This document shows, piece after piece, positions 52,810-62,605 of a stretch of 64,000 nt of DNA. Made by a program: the position numbers and the translations under genes. The notes below the pieces were generated by a model. That model was not told where the DNA came from. It did not search any database and worked only from the letters and a program-made list of their open reading frames with translations. The stretch's first letter is position 1. Each line of letters starts with the position of its first letter. The DNA lies in NCBI GenBank assembly GCA_024231975.1, contig JAAEQB010000121.1, positions 1 to 64,000 of the forward strand, in the 5' to 3' direction. Origin of the DNA: Allobosea sp. (GTDB lineage Bacteria; Pseudomonadota; Alphaproteobacteria; Rhizobiales; Beijerinckiaceae).

Positions 52810-54216
52810 ATGGTGGAAGCCGAGCCCGCTCCGGACGAGACGCTGGAGCGCAAGGTCCGCGACGAGGACGGCGCGATCGATGCCGGCTTCGTCGAGCAGG
52901 TCTCGCAGGCCGTTCTGCTTTCCGACGTCACCGCCCTGCGCGGGCTCGTCGCGGAACTCCACGAAGCCGATCTCGGCGACCTGATCGAGGCGCTCGACCC
53001 CGAGGAGCGGCCGAAGCTGATCTCGCTGCTCGGCGGCGATTTCGATTTCACGGCGCTGACCGAGGTCGACGACGCCGTTCGCGAGGAGATTCTCGAGGAG
53101 CTGTCGCCCGAGACCGTCGCCGAGGGCGTGCGCGATCTCGATACGGACGATGCGGTCTACATCCTCGAGGACCTCGACGAGGCCGACAAGCGCGAGATCC
53201 TCGACAAGCTGACGCCAGCCGAGCGCACGGTGCTGCAGCAGGGCCTCGACTATCCGGAAGGGTCGGCCGGCCGGCGCATGCAGCCCGAGGTGATCGCCGT
53301 GCCGCCGTTCTGGACGGTCGGTCAGACCATCGACTTCCTGCGCGATACCGCCGAGCTGCCCGAGCGCTTCTTCGAGATCTTCGTCGCCGACCCCGGCCAT
53401 CATTTCGTCGGCACGGTCCCGCTCGACCGGCTGCTGCGCACCAAGCGCCCGGTCAGCATCGTCGATCTCGTCGAGGATGATCGACGCGTCGTCCAGGCGA
53501 CCGACGACATCGAGGACGTGGCGCGGATGTTCCAGCGCTATAACCTCGTCGCCGCACCGGTGGTGGATTCAGCTGGCCGGCTCGTCGGCGTGATGACGAT
53601 CGACGACATCGTCGACGTGATCGAGGAGGCCGGCGATGACGACGTCAAGCAGCTCGCCGGCGTCGACGCGGAAGAAGAGATTTCGGATTCGGTGCGCCAG
53701 GTCGCGCTAGGCCGCTTCCGTTGGCGCTTCATCAGCCTGGTCGCCGCCTTCCTCAGCGCCTCGGTGATGGCGATGTTCGAGGAGCAGCTCGGCAAGCTCG
53801 TCGCGCTCGCCGTGCTGGCGCCGATCGTCGCCAGCCAGGGCGGCAACGCGGCGACGCAGACGATGACGGTCGCCGTGCGCGCGCTCGGCACCGGTGAGCT
53901 CGGCGGCTGGAACATGGCCCGCTTCTTCCGCCGCGAGATGATCGTCGGCGTGCTCAACGGTGTCGCCTTCGCGCTGATCACCGCGCTGGTCGCCGGCTTC
54001 TGGTTCGGCAATCCGATGCTCGGCGTGGTCATCGGCCTCGCCATGGTCGCAACCCTGATCATCGCAGCATTCGCCGGCGTCGCCGTGCCACTGGCGCTCG
54101 ACAAGGCCGGCATCGACCCGGCGATCTCGTCCGGCACCTTCGTCACCACCATCACCGACGTGGTCGGCTTCTTCTCCTTCCTCGGCATCGCGACGGTGCT
54201 GCTGCGCTTGGCTTAG
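52810..54216 (+). CDS. mgtE: Magnesium transporter MgtE
   Basis: A 468-residue channel. The N-terminal domain (1-130, helical, LVAELHEADLGDLIEALDPEER) and two CBS domains (about 135-265, with LVGVMTIDDIVDVIEEAGDDD) precede five helices, with PIVASQGGNAATQTMTVAVRALG as the pore family motif near residue 340. Gating by cytoplasmic Mg2+ through CBS domains is known for the family. It is single and follows the tRNA terminator; no riboswitch-like leader is evident in the 130 bases before it. Confidence 0.94.
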   Translation: MVEAEPAPDETLERKVRDEDGAIDAGFVEQVSQAVLLSDVTALRGLVAELHEADLGDLIEALDPEERPKLISLLGGDFDFTALTEVDDAVREEILEELSPETVAEGVRDLDTDDAVYILEDLDEADKREILDKLTPAERTVLQQGLDYPEGSAGRRMQPEVIAVPPFWTVGQTIDFLRDTAELPERFFEIFVADPGHHFVGTVPLDRLLRTKRPVSIVDLVEDDRRVVQATDDIEDVARMFQRYNLVAAPVVDSAGRLVGVMTIDDIVDVIEEAGDDDVKQLAGVDAEEEISDSVRQVALGRFRWRFISLVAAFLSASVMAMFEEQLGKLVALAVLAPIVASQGGNAATQTMTVAVRALGTGELGGWNMARFFRREMIVGVLNGVAFALITALVAGFWFGNPMLGVVIGLAMVATLIIAAFAGVAVPLALDKAGIDPAISSGTFVTTITDVVGFFSFLGIATVLLRLA

Positions 54217-54317
54217 AATCAGCTCGAGCCGAAATTGCTCTCAATCTCGAAGCGACAGCCACGGAAAAACCGGTAACGTAAACCGGGCGTCAAGCTTTCT
54301 CCTTAATTGTCCGGGAA

Positions 54318-55271
54318 ATGACCGCCCGCCGCATGAAATCCTTGTCCCTGGCCCCCTTCGCACTGCTCGCCGCCCTGACGGCCTTGGGCGGCTGCGTCGC
54401 GTTGGACAACTATCCCTCCAAGGGCGATGCCCGCCCGCATCCGGGCGTCGAGGCTGCCCGGCGCTACCCGATCCAGGGCATCGACATCTCGCGCTGGCAG
54501 GGCGAGATCGACTGGGCCTCGGTCAAGGCCGCCGGCACCCGCTTCGTCTACATCAAGGCGACCGAGGGCGGCGATCATATCGACCCGGCCTTCCAGCGGA
54601 ACTGGGAAGGCGCCCGCCGGGCCGGCGTACCGCGCGGCGCCTATCACTTCGTCTACTGGTGCCGCCCGGCGCATGAGCAGGCGGTCTGGTTCAAGCAGCA
54701 GATCCCGAACGATCCCGACGCGCTGCCGCCGGTGCTCGACCTCGAATGGAACGGCCACTCCAAGACCTGCCCGAAGAAGGTCGAGCGTTCGCTGGCGCTG
54801 GAGAAGATCCGGCTGATGCTGACCGAGCTCGAGCAGCTCACCGGCAAGAAGCCGGTGATCTACACCGACATCACCTTCCACAAGGACATCCTGGAAGGCG
54901 AGTTCAACGACTACGCCTACTGGATCCGCTCGACCGCGGCCAAGCCCGAGACGCGCTACGAGAACCGGCCCTGGGCCTTCTGGCAGTTCACCACCACCGG
55001 CCGCGTCCCCGGCATCAAGGGCGATGTCGACCGCAACGCCTTCTACGGCAATGAGGGCGAGTTCACCGGCTGGCGCGAGGGTCGTTTCGACATCGGCACC
55101 CGCACCTGGACGCGCCAGCGCCCGGCTCCGGCGAATCCGAGTCCCGGCCCGGAGCACACGCCCGTCGCGATGATGCCGGGCGCGAGCCGGACGGTCGCAG
55201 CCGCTTCCTTCCAGCCGGCGCCGCTCGGCGAGGTCGTGGAGAGCGACGAGCCCGGACCGGATTCCGAATAA
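54318..55271 (+). CDS. GH25-type lysozyme lipoprotein, first copy
   Basis: A 317-residue protein. Start at 54318 or 54333; a lipobox (ALGGC) near residue 26 predicts a lipoprotein. The GH25 domain (about 50-260) begins QGIDISRWQGEIDW and has the catalytic D-x-E in LDLEWN, with FVYWCRPAHEQ and WQFTTTGRVPGIKGDVDRN. It should cleave the MurNAc-GlcNAc glycan. A Pro-rich tail follows. A close paralogue lies at 56100, with the phosphatidylcholine synthase gene between. Confidence 0.88.
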   Translation: MTARRMKSLSLAPFALLAALTALGGCVALDNYPSKGDARPHPGVEAARRYPIQGIDISRWQGEIDWASVKAAGTRFVYIKATEGGDHIDPAFQRNWEGARRAGVPRGAYHFVYWCRPAHEQAVWFKQQIPNDPDALPPVLDLEWNGHSKTCPKKVERSLALEKIRLMLTELEQLTGKKPVIYTDITFHKDILEGEFNDYAYWIRSTAAKPETRYENRPWAFWQFTTTGRVPGIKGDVDRNAFYGNEGEFTGWREGRFDIGTRTWTRQRPAPANPSPGPEHTPVAMMPGASRTVAAASFQPAPLGEVVESDEPGPDSE

Positions 55272-55274
55272 GAC

Positions 55275-55994
55275 CTATCGAGCCGGCATCCTGGCGCGCA
55301 CTAATCCGAGCCCGACGAAATAGCAGGCCGCCAGCGCAAGCCCGGCCTTGCTCCAGATATCCGGCACCATCCCCTGCCACAGCGTCGCCGCAGCGGCGAT
55401 GCCCCACAGCGCCAGCATCGCCATCGTCAGCCCGCGCCAGCGTCGCACCCGAACCGGGTGCACGAACACGACCGGCAGGAACATCAGCGCTGTGGCGATC
55501 AGGATGACCGCCAGGGCCAGCCAGGACGACGGCGCGAAAACGACGATATAGAAGACGACGATGTTCCACACTGCCGGGAAGCCGCGAAACCACCAGTCGT
55601 CGGTCTTCATGCCGGTGTCGGCGAAATAGAGCGCGCTCGCCAGCGTCACGGCAAGGCCCGCGACGAGGCCATAGGGTTGCGTCATGACCTCAGGCCGCAG
55701 CAGCATCGCCGCCGGCACGAAGACATAGGTGATGAAGTCGACGACGAGGTCGAGCAGCGCCCCGTCATAGCGCTTCGCCCTGCTCTTGACCGCAAGGCGC
55801 CGTGCCAGCGGCCCGTCGACCGCATCGACCACCAGGGCCACGCCGAGCCAGATGAAGGCCAGAGTCAGATTCCCGGCGAACACCGCCTGCAGCGCCAGGA
55901 AGCCGAGCGCGGCGCCGAGCGCCGTCAGCACATGGACGCCATAGGCCAGGACCCGGCTGCCCTTACCTTCCTCCTCGCCGCCGGAATCGTCCAT
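55275..55994 (-). CDS. pcs: Phosphatidylcholine synthase (CDP-alcohol phosphatidyltransferase)
   Basis: A 239-residue membrane protein with about eight helices. The catalytic CDP-alcohol motif reads D-A-V-D-G-P-L-A-R-R near residues 57-66, continuing with YDGALLDLVVDF (the D-x3-D end). The DTGMKTDDWWFRGFPAVWN segment is typical of Pcs, which condenses CDP-diacylglycerol with choline to phosphatidylcholine, a hallmark of many Hyphomicrobiales. It ends three bases from the convergent GH25 gene. Confidence 0.87.
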   Translation of the reverse strand: MDDSGGEEEGKGSRVLAYGVHVLTALGAALGFLALQAVFAGNLTLAFIWLGVALVVDAVDGPLARRLAVKSRAKRYDGALLDLVVDFITYVFVPAAMLLRPEVMTQPYGLVAGLAVTLASALYFADTGMKTDDWWFRGFPAVWNIVVFYIVVFAPSSWLALAVILIATALMFLPVVFVHPVRVRRWRGLTMAMLALWGIAAAATLWQGMVPDIWSKAGLALAACYFVGLGLVRARMPAR

Positions 55995-56099
55995 CGCCAG
56001 CCTCCCGCCGGTTAACCAAGCCTGAAACCGGTCGTTCGAATGCTAACCACCTCTTAACCCGCCCCTCGCCTATGCTTTTCCCGCGAACAGGAGACAAGC

Positions 56100-57089
56100 A
56101 TGGCGCCCCGCGCTGAGACCAGACCAGAAGCGCGGCGCAGGGCGAAATCCACCGGTCGGCTGGCGATCTGCGCCCTGCTCGGCCTGTTCGGCGCCGAGCC
56201 TGCCCTCGCGCTCTATCCCAAGAAGGGCGACAGCGACCCGCATGCAGGCGTGCGCGATGCGCGCCGCCGCGTCATCCAGGGCATCGACGTCTCGCGCTGG
56301 CAGGATGATATCGACTGGCAGAAGGTCAAGGACGCCGGCACGCGCTTCGCCTTCATCAAGGCGACCGAGGGCGGCGACCATCTCGACCCGATGTTCCGCA
56401 AGAACTGGGCTGGAGCGAAGGCGGCTGGCGTGCCGCGCGGCGCCTATCATTTCGTCTATTGGTGCCGGCCGGCCAAGGACCAGATCCGCTGGTTCAAGCG
56501 CCATATCCCGCGCGACCCCGACGCGTTGCCGCCGGTACTCGACGTCGAGTGGAACGGCGAATCCGCCAAATGCGGCAAGAAGATCCCGCGCGACAAGGCG
56601 CTCGCCAAGATCCGCGAGATGCTGAAGGGCTTGCAGGAGCACACCGGCAAGAAGCCGATCATCTATACCGACATCACCTTCCACGAGGACGTGCTGGAAG
56701 GTGAGTTCAACGACCACCCCTACTGGCTGCGCTCGACCGCCGCTCCGCTGCATCACCGCTATGAGCGCAAGCAGTGGGAGTTCTGGCAGTTCACCACCAC
56801 CGGCCGCGTGCCCGGCATCACCGGCGACGTCGACCGTAACGCCTTCTTCGGCAGCGAGCACGAATTCGCCGCCTGGCGCGACGGGCGCTACGACATCGGT
56901 GCCCGCAAATGGCGCGGCGGCGAGCCCAAGGTCGCGACCACGCCGAAACCGCCGGCCACGCCGGCCGGCCTGCGTACCCCGAAGGCCGCCGGCGGCACGC
57001 CGCTGAAATTCCTGCCGCCTGGCAGGATTCCGCGCGCCGCCTCCCGCGACGTCGCGACGACCGGCTCGCTGGCCAGTCGCGACGACTGA
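56100..57089 (+). CDS. GH25-type lysozyme, second copy
   Basis: A 329-residue paralogue of the gene at 54318. The GH25 core begins GIDVSRWQDDIDWQKV and holds the catalytic D-x-E in LDVEWN, plus WQFTTTGRVPGITGDVDRN. The N-terminus has a hydrophobic stretch (LAICALLGLFGAEPALALYP) that fits an ordinary secretory signal, without the lipobox of the first copy. So one copy is predicted lipid-anchored and the other soluble. The C-terminal tail is Pro/Ala-rich. Confidence 0.88.
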   Translation: MAPRAETRPEARRRAKSTGRLAICALLGLFGAEPALALYPKKGDSDPHAGVRDARRRVIQGIDVSRWQDDIDWQKVKDAGTRFAFIKATEGGDHLDPMFRKNWAGAKAAGVPRGAYHFVYWCRPAKDQIRWFKRHIPRDPDALPPVLDVEWNGESAKCGKKIPRDKALAKIREMLKGLQEHTGKKPIIYTDITFHEDVLEGEFNDHPYWLRSTAAPLHHRYERKQWEFWQFTTTGRVPGITGDVDRNAFFGSEHEFAAWRDGRYDIGARKWRGGEPKVATTPKPPATPAGLRTPKAAGGTPLKFLPPGRIPRAASRDVATTGSLASRDD

Positions 57090-57281
57090 AGCGTCGGACT
57101 CGTATAGCCGGGACATAAACTTCTCGATCACTGTCAAAATTAGACGAAAGTCGTACAACTAAACTTAGAAGATCGGCACAAAGACCTACCGCGATCGATA
57201 CAATACGCTCGATCGTCATCAGACTGTCGGCAACACCGCTCAGCTTCCCTCGCATCTCAACGGAGTTGTGGGGACGTCGCG

Positions 57282-58916
57282 ATGAGCACCATCACGCTTG
57301 ATCAGGGCAAAGGTCTTCAGCCTGGGACCGGAAAACCGAAGCTCGATGCGCCGAGCGGAATGATCGCCGGCCTGATCTTCGTCGCGATCATGCTGGCCGG
57401 CCTCGCCTACACCGTCTGGTCGCTCTATCAGGACATCAGCGGCTCCGGCATGCCGGCGACGACCTGGCTGCCCTTCATCCTGCTCGGCGTCGCGCTCCTG
57501 ATCGCGCTCGCCTTCGAATTCGTCAACGGCTTCCACGACACCGCCAATGCGGTCGCGACCGTGATCTACACCCATGCCATGCCGGCGCAGGTCGCAGTGG
57601 TCTGGTCCGGCTTCTTCAACTTCCTCGGCGTGCTGCTCGCCTCGGGCGCGGTCGCCTTCGGCATCATCTCGCTGCTGCCGGTCGAGCTCATCCTGAACGT
57701 CGGCTCCAGCGCCGGCTTCGCCATGGTCTTCGCCCTGCTGATCGCCGCGATCATCTGGAATCTCGGCACCTGGGCGCTCGGCCTGCCGGCCTCCTCCTCG
57801 CATACGCTGATCGGCTCGATCATCGGCGTCGGCCTCGCCAACCAGCTGTTCTTCACCGACAACAAGACCGCCGGCGTCGACTGGTCGAAGGCGATCGAGA
57901 TCGGCTGGTCGCTGCTGCTCTCGCCGCTGTTCGGCTTCTGCGCCGCCGCCTTGCTGTTCCTGACCCTCAAGGTCCTGGTCAAGAACCCGGAGCTCTATGC
58001 CGAGCCGAAGGGCAACCAGCCGCCGCCGACCTGGATCCGCGGCCTCCTGATCGCCACCTGCACCGGCGTCTCCTTCGCCCATGGCTCGAATGACGGCCAG
58101 AAGGGCATGGGCCTGATCATGCTGATCCTGATCGGCTGCGCTCCGACCGCCTATGCGCTCAACCGCGCCATCCCGGCCGCCGAGATCGCCCAGGTCCGGG
58201 CGCAGGCCGTCGCCGCCGGCCTGATCTTCGAGAACAAGGGCTTCGGCTACAACATCATCGGCAACCCGCGCACCAACGTCACCAACTACATCAATGCCAA
58301 GAAGCTCGACGACGCCACCTTCCCGGCGCTGGCGTTGCTGAACAAGGACATCGTCAAGGAGATCGAAGATCTTGGCAAAAACGGCATCGCCAAGATGCCG
58401 GCCGAGGCGGTGAGCAATATCCGCAACGACATGTACCTCGCCTCGGAAGCGCTGAACCGCATCTTCAAGAACGAGGCCAAGGAAGAGAAGGTCTTCGACG
58501 ATGCTGACCGCAAGGTGCTGAAGGCGTACAAGGAATCGCTCGACAACACGACCAAGTTCATCCCTTTCTGGGTCAAGGTCGCGGTCGCCATCGCGCTCGG
58601 ACTGGGCACCATGGTCGGCTGGAAGCGCATCGTCGTCACCGTCGGCGAGAAGATCGGCAAGCAGCATTTGACCTATGCGCAGGGAGCCTCCGCCGAGATG
58701 GTCGCGGCCACCACCATCGGCGTCGCCGACGTGCTCGGCCTGCCGGTTTCGACCACGCACGTCCTGTCCTCCGGCGTCGCCGGCACCATGGCGGCGAACA
58801 AGTCCGGCCTGCAGATGTCGACCGTGCGCAACATGCTGATGGCCTGGGTGCTGACCCTGCCTTGCGCCATCGCGCTCTCGGCGGGCCTGTTCGTCATCTT
58901 CCGCCAGCTCTTCTGA
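57282..58916 (+). CDS. Low-affinity inorganic phosphate transporter (Pit)
   Basis: A 544-residue PiT-family permease with about ten helices. The signature EFVNGFHDTANAVATVIYT is near residue 75, and the second PiT signature GVADVLGLPVSTTHVLSSGVAG is near the C-terminus. A large soluble loop (about 325-430) separates the halves. It has GGGGACG before the ATG. The upstream 190 bases are AT-rich for this genome, but I could not make out a convincing Pho box. Confidence 0.94.
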   Translation: MSTITLDQGKGLQPGTGKPKLDAPSGMIAGLIFVAIMLAGLAYTVWSLYQDISGSGMPATTWLPFILLGVALLIALAFEFVNGFHDTANAVATVIYTHAMPAQVAVVWSGFFNFLGVLLASGAVAFGIISLLPVELILNVGSSAGFAMVFALLIAAIIWNLGTWALGLPASSSHTLIGSIIGVGLANQLFFTDNKTAGVDWSKAIEIGWSLLLSPLFGFCAAALLFLTLKVLVKNPELYAEPKGNQPPPTWIRGLLIATCTGVSFAHGSNDGQKGMGLIMLILIGCAPTAYALNRAIPAAEIAQVRAQAVAAGLIFENKGFGYNIIGNPRTNVTNYINAKKLDDATFPALALLNKDIVKEIEDLGKNGIAKMPAEAVSNIRNDMYLASEALNRIFKNEAKEEKVFDDADRKVLKAYKESLDNTTKFIPFWVKVAVAIALGLGTMVGWKRIVVTVGEKIGKQHLTYAQGASAEMVAATTIGVADVLGLPVSTTHVLSSGVAGTMAANKSGLQMSTVRNMLMAWVLTLPCAIALSAGLFVIFRQLF

Positions 58917-59003
58917 GCCAGGCGACAGCCCGGCGGCGCGTGCCCTGCGCCGCCGGCACTCTCAATCCGACCTGCCCATATTCGCGCGGATCAAGTCCAG
59001 CTC

Positions 59004-60014
59004 ATGCAAGTCGCGCATCTGGCCCCGACCGACATCCAGTCCCGGCACGGCGTCCTCTGGGTCTTCCGGTTCGATCCGGACAGCCCCGCCGCCCTGCTGG
59101 ATCGCGGCGTCATGCCCGATCTCGGCGATGAACAGGGCTTCGCTTGGGTGCATCTCGACCTGGTCGACGAGCGTGCACGCAAATGGATCGCTGCCGAGCC
59201 CGCCATTCCCGCGCCGGCCGGCGATCTCCTCATCGGCCACGAGCAGCATCAATGCCTCGACCACTCTGCCGACCAGGTCTGGGGGGTCGTGCATGATGTC
59301 GGCCGCGACGCCGTCGGCAAATCCCACCATGTCAGCCCTCTGCACTGGGTGATCGGCCGGACCTACCTCGTCACCGGCCGGCGCGAGCCGTTGCAGGCGA
59401 TCAGCCAGACCGCCGACGGCCTGCGCAAGGGCGAGCGCTCCGGCACGCCCGCAGCGCTGTTCGAGCGCATCATCGCCTTCATCATCCAGGACATCGCCGC
59501 CGCTGTCCTGCAAGCGACCGACGAGATCGACGCGCTCGAGGATCAGCTGCTGGCCAACCGGCTGAGCGACGCGGCCAGGCGCATCGGCGCCTTGCGTCGC
59601 GCCATCGTGCGGCTGCAACGCCATGTCAGCGGGCTGCATCTGCTGTTCCGCCGCTTCAGCGAGGCCGAGATCGGCCCGGCCGCGCCCGCCGCGGTCAAGA
59701 GCGCGGCGATGCGGCTGCTGCAGCGCATCGACACCTTGCGTCACGACGTCCACGCCCTGCACGAGCGCACCCGCCTGCTGCAGGAGGAGGCCGCGGCCGC
59801 GACGGCGACCGAATCCAGCCGCCAGCTGCACTTCCTCTCGATCCTGACCGCCTTGTTCCTGCCCGCAACCTTCATCACCGGCATGTTCGGCGTCAACGCC
59901 AAGGGCGTGCCCTGGGACGACACCACCAATGGCTTTGCTTACGTCCTCCTGGTGTGCCTGGCCTGCTCGCTGCTGACGCTGTTCGTCCTCCGGCGCCGCG
60001 GCATCCTCACGTGA
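59004..60014 (+). CDS. CorA-family divalent cation transporter, first copy
   Basis: A 336-residue CorA/ZntB-type protein. The N-terminal cytoplasmic domain is followed by a long helix (about 165-280) and two helices at the C-terminus. The pore signature is GMFGVN near residue 297 (the CorA G-x-N form). The N-terminus fits the ZntB-like zinc-transporter subgroup more than Mg2+-selective CorA, but selectivity is uncertain. A tandem paralogue follows. Confidence 0.9.
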   Translation: MQVAHLAPTDIQSRHGVLWVFRFDPDSPAALLDRGVMPDLGDEQGFAWVHLDLVDERARKWIAAEPAIPAPAGDLLIGHEQHQCLDHSADQVWGVVHDVGRDAVGKSHHVSPLHWVIGRTYLVTGRREPLQAISQTADGLRKGERSGTPAALFERIIAFIIQDIAAAVLQATDEIDALEDQLLANRLSDAARRIGALRRAIVRLQRHVSGLHLLFRRFSEAEIGPAAPAAVKSAAMRLLQRIDTLRHDVHALHERTRLLQEEAAAATATESSRQLHFLSILTALFLPATFITGMFGVNAKGVPWDDTTNGFAYVLLVCLACSLLTLFVLRRRGILT

Positions 60015-60143
60015 CCCGCCCTGCCCCACACCCGATCTTGTGCGATTGCGAAAAGCCGCCCAAGGCGATAATCGGCCGGGCACGCTCCGCGGCGCGCCCC
60101 CGCCCGGCTGAGCGGCGGCAGGATTCCCGGCACGAGGTTGCGC

Positions 60144-61160
60144 ATGGACGGACGCCCATCCCGGATGCCTGACCTCCATTCGCAGACCGGCATCGTCTGG
60201 GCCTATCGCTTCGCTGCCGACGGCACGCCCACGCTGATGCCGCGCGACGAAGTACCGACGCTCGCCCCGGAGGAAGGCTTCGTCTGGCTGCATCTCGATC
60301 TCGTCCACACCCGGGCGCAGGCCTGGATCGACGAGCGCAGGGAGCTGCCGCCGGCGGCGCGCGAGCTCCTGCTCTCGCGCGAGACGCATCAGCGGCTCGA
60401 CCATTCCGCCAGCCTGGTCTGGGGCATCGCCCATGACCTCACCCGCGACATCGTCGACCGCACCGACACTATCGGCACGCTCGCCTGGGCCGTGGGTGAG
60501 CGATTCCTGCTGACCGGACGGCGCGAGGCGCTGCAATCGGTCCGCAAGGCGGTCGAGGCCCTCAATGCGGGCGAGCAGATCGCCTCACCGGCCGAGCTCT
60601 TCGAGCACATCATCGAGTACCTGATCGACGACGTCACCGACGCGGTGGTACGCCTCTCCGACGAGACCGACAGCGTCGAGGACCAGATCCTGCTCGACAA
60701 GCTGGAGGACGGCCCGCAGCGCGTCGGCGCCGTCCGCCGCTCCGCCGTGCAACTGCATCGCCAGCTTGCCGGCCTGCATCTGCTGTTCCGGCGCTTCGCC
60801 GAGACGCCCTCGGGGCGCTCGGCGCCGGAAGCGGTGCGCGCCAGCGCGCTGCGGCTGCTGCTGCGGGTCGACACGCTGCGCCAGGACATCCAGTCGGTGC
60901 AGGATCGCGCCCGCCTGCTTCAGGACGAGATCGCCGTGCGCTCGGCCAACCAAACCAACCGGCAGCTCTACACACTCTCGATCCTGACCGCGCTCTTCCT
61001 GCCGGCGACCTTCATCACCGGCCTGTTCGGCATCAATGTGAAGGGCCTGCCCTGGGTGGAATGGGACCTTGGCGCCGGCTTCGTCACCCTCGCTTGTCTC
61101 GCCGCCTCGATGCTGACGCTGTTCCTGCTGCGACGGCGCGGCGTTATCGGACGGCAGTAG
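60144..61160 (+). CDS. CorA-family divalent cation transporter, second copy
   Basis: A 338-residue paralogue of the preceding gene (same domain order, pore motif GLFGIN near residue 300). The ATG at 60144 has GAGG six bases upstream; a TTG two codons earlier is also possible. The two copies are tandem, 129 bases apart, and share segments such as GEEGF/VWLHLDLV and GLHLLFRRF. Amino acid differences near the pore (VPWDD versus LPWVE) could give different ion selectivity. Confidence 0.9.
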   Translation: MDGRPSRMPDLHSQTGIVWAYRFAADGTPTLMPRDEVPTLAPEEGFVWLHLDLVHTRAQAWIDERRELPPAARELLLSRETHQRLDHSASLVWGIAHDLTRDIVDRTDTIGTLAWAVGERFLLTGRREALQSVRKAVEALNAGEQIASPAELFEHIIEYLIDDVTDAVVRLSDETDSVEDQILLDKLEDGPQRVGAVRRSAVQLHRQLAGLHLLFRRFAETPSGRSAPEAVRASALRLLLRVDTLRQDIQSVQDRARLLQDEIAVRSANQTNRQLYTLSILTALFLPATFITGLFGINVKGLPWVEWDLGAGFVTLACLAASMLTLFLLRRRGVIGRQ

Positions 61161-61163
61161 CGG

Positions 61164-61826
61164 TCACAGGCCGTCAACCTGCGCCCGCAGGACCTCGACC
61201 AGGGCTTCCGGATTGAGCCGTGCGACGTTGTGGCCGCAATCGAAGGCGAAGGTCGACCACTCCGGATCGCCGCTCAAGCGTTCATGGAGGTCGCGGAACG
61301 GGCTTCCCTCCCAGCCGAACGCGCCGATGAAGGTCTTGCGCGGCACCTCGCGCCAGCGCCCGCTGAGCTTGATCGCCTGGAGAAAGGTCCCGATCGGATG
61401 CGGCCGGCAGCGCGGGTCGAGATGGCCAGGCGGCGCGCAGGTCAGCCCGTCGGCCTTAGCCCCCTCGATGAAGACATCCCGAAAACGAGGCGACGTCAGC
61501 GACCAGAGAGAGTCGCCATCATCGGGCACATAGGCGTCGACATAGACCAGCGCCCGGACCTGCGACGGCACGGCGTCGGCCGCGCCGCTCACGACCATGC
61601 CGCCATAGGACTGCCCGACGAGGACGACCTCGTCGGGCTGCGCCCTCACCACATCGACAAGTTCTTTTATGTGGGTATCGAGATTAGCCGCCGGGGCAGG
61701 CTTGTCACCAAGGCCGGACAGCGTGATCGGCAGGGCCTTGTGCCCGCGCGCAGCGAGCAGCTCGGCCACCGTCTCGTAGACCCAGCCGCCCTGCCAGCCT
61801 CCGGCAATCAGGATGAAAGTGGCCAT
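61164..61826 (-). CDS. Alpha/beta hydrolase
   Basis: A 220-residue EstC-like alpha/beta-hydrolase. The nucleophile elbow is GQSYGG (Ser near 81), ILIAGGWQGGWVY is the oxyanion-hole region, and the catalytic His lies in DCGHNVAR near the end. The start at 61826 has GGGAG eight bases upstream. The substrate is unknown; esters or polyketide-like esters are common in the family. It is convergent with the second CorA gene. Confidence 0.88.
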   Translation of the reverse strand: MATFILIAGGWQGGWVYETVAELLAARGHKALPITLSGLGDKPAPAANLDTHIKELVDVVRAQPDEVVLVGQSYGGMVVSGAADAVPSQVRALVYVDAYVPDDGDSLWSLTSPRFRDVFIEGAKADGLTCAPPGHLDPRCRPHPIGTFLQAIKLSGRWREVPRKTFIGAFGWEGSPFRDLHERLSGDPEWSTFAFDCGHNVARLNPEALVEVLRAQVDGL

Positions 61827-61922
61827 CGCGATCACTCCCGATTTTGACACCCGCGGAACGTCAGCATCTTTTCGTCAACGAGGCCAGGGTGCCGGTTGGC
61901 GCGTGAGGTTGATGGCATCAAC

Positions 61923-62414
61923 TCAGCGACTGGCCTTGGCGGCCTGGCGCTGTGCCCGCTTCTCTGCCCCTTTCGCGCCGATGCCGATGGCCAGGCGAAT
62001 GACGAGCAGTTCCAGCACGGCGACGGCCACGAACACGCCGAGGATGATCATCTGGTCGCTGCCCCTGCGCAGGCCCAGGGTTCCGAATTCGCTCAGTGCG
62101 GCGCCCGCCGCCAGCAGCACGAAGGCCGCCTGCACCGCATAGGTCACGAGCGCACACAGGGCTGCGACGGTCCAGGCCCGGCCGGATGCCGGACGTTCCT
62201 GCTCGCGGAGGAACCAGAGCTGGCCGACCCATGAGGCCGCTCCCCAGATCAGGAACAGGCCCATCGCTCCCATATTGCCGGGGCTGAACTTGAAATACGA
62301 TTCCAGGAGCAGGAAGACGACGTTCAGCAGGATCACGCCGATGATCAGGAACCCGGAGTAACGCAGGACGAGGGCGCCCGTGGAGATGGGCGAGGCGGTC
62401 GGCAGCTGAGGCAT
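61923..62414 (-). CDS. ABZJ_00895-like four-helix membrane protein
   Basis: A 163-residue membrane protein with four predicted helices (about 16-38, 47-66, 83-107, 122-144) and a basic C-terminus (KRAQRQAAKASR). It resembles the ABZJ_00895 family by layout and the GAMGLFLIW segment; this assignment is tentative. No function is known. It is alone, between the hydrolase and the autotransporter. Confidence 0.6.
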   Translation of the reverse strand: MPQLPTASPISTGALVLRYSGFLIIGVILLNVVFLLLESYFKFSPGNMGAMGLFLIWGAASWVGQLWFLREQERPASGRAWTVAALCALVTYAVQAAFVLLAAGAALSEFGTLGLRRGSDQMIILGVFVAVAVLELLVIRLAIGIGAKGAEKRAQRQAAKASR

Positions 62415-62605
62415 GGCAAATCTCCGGCGTCTTTGGTTCGACCCGCCGGCTACGGCAGTCGAAAGCGCCGGTAAACCGCGGCGGCCGCATACGGGGCCGG
62501 CTCGGAAAGCGGGCCGGGCGGCGCGAAAACACCTCTCCGGCTCCCAGCGCTCCGCTGCGTCGGTGGAGTATGGTGGGTGCTGGAGACGTCCCTCGCCGCG
62601 GCTCC

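Noticed and set aside
57100..57281. Possible Pho box before the Pit phosphate transporter (CTGTCAA and CTGTCGG)
   Set aside because: The two half-like sites are about 80 bases apart, not the 11-base spacing of a Pho box.
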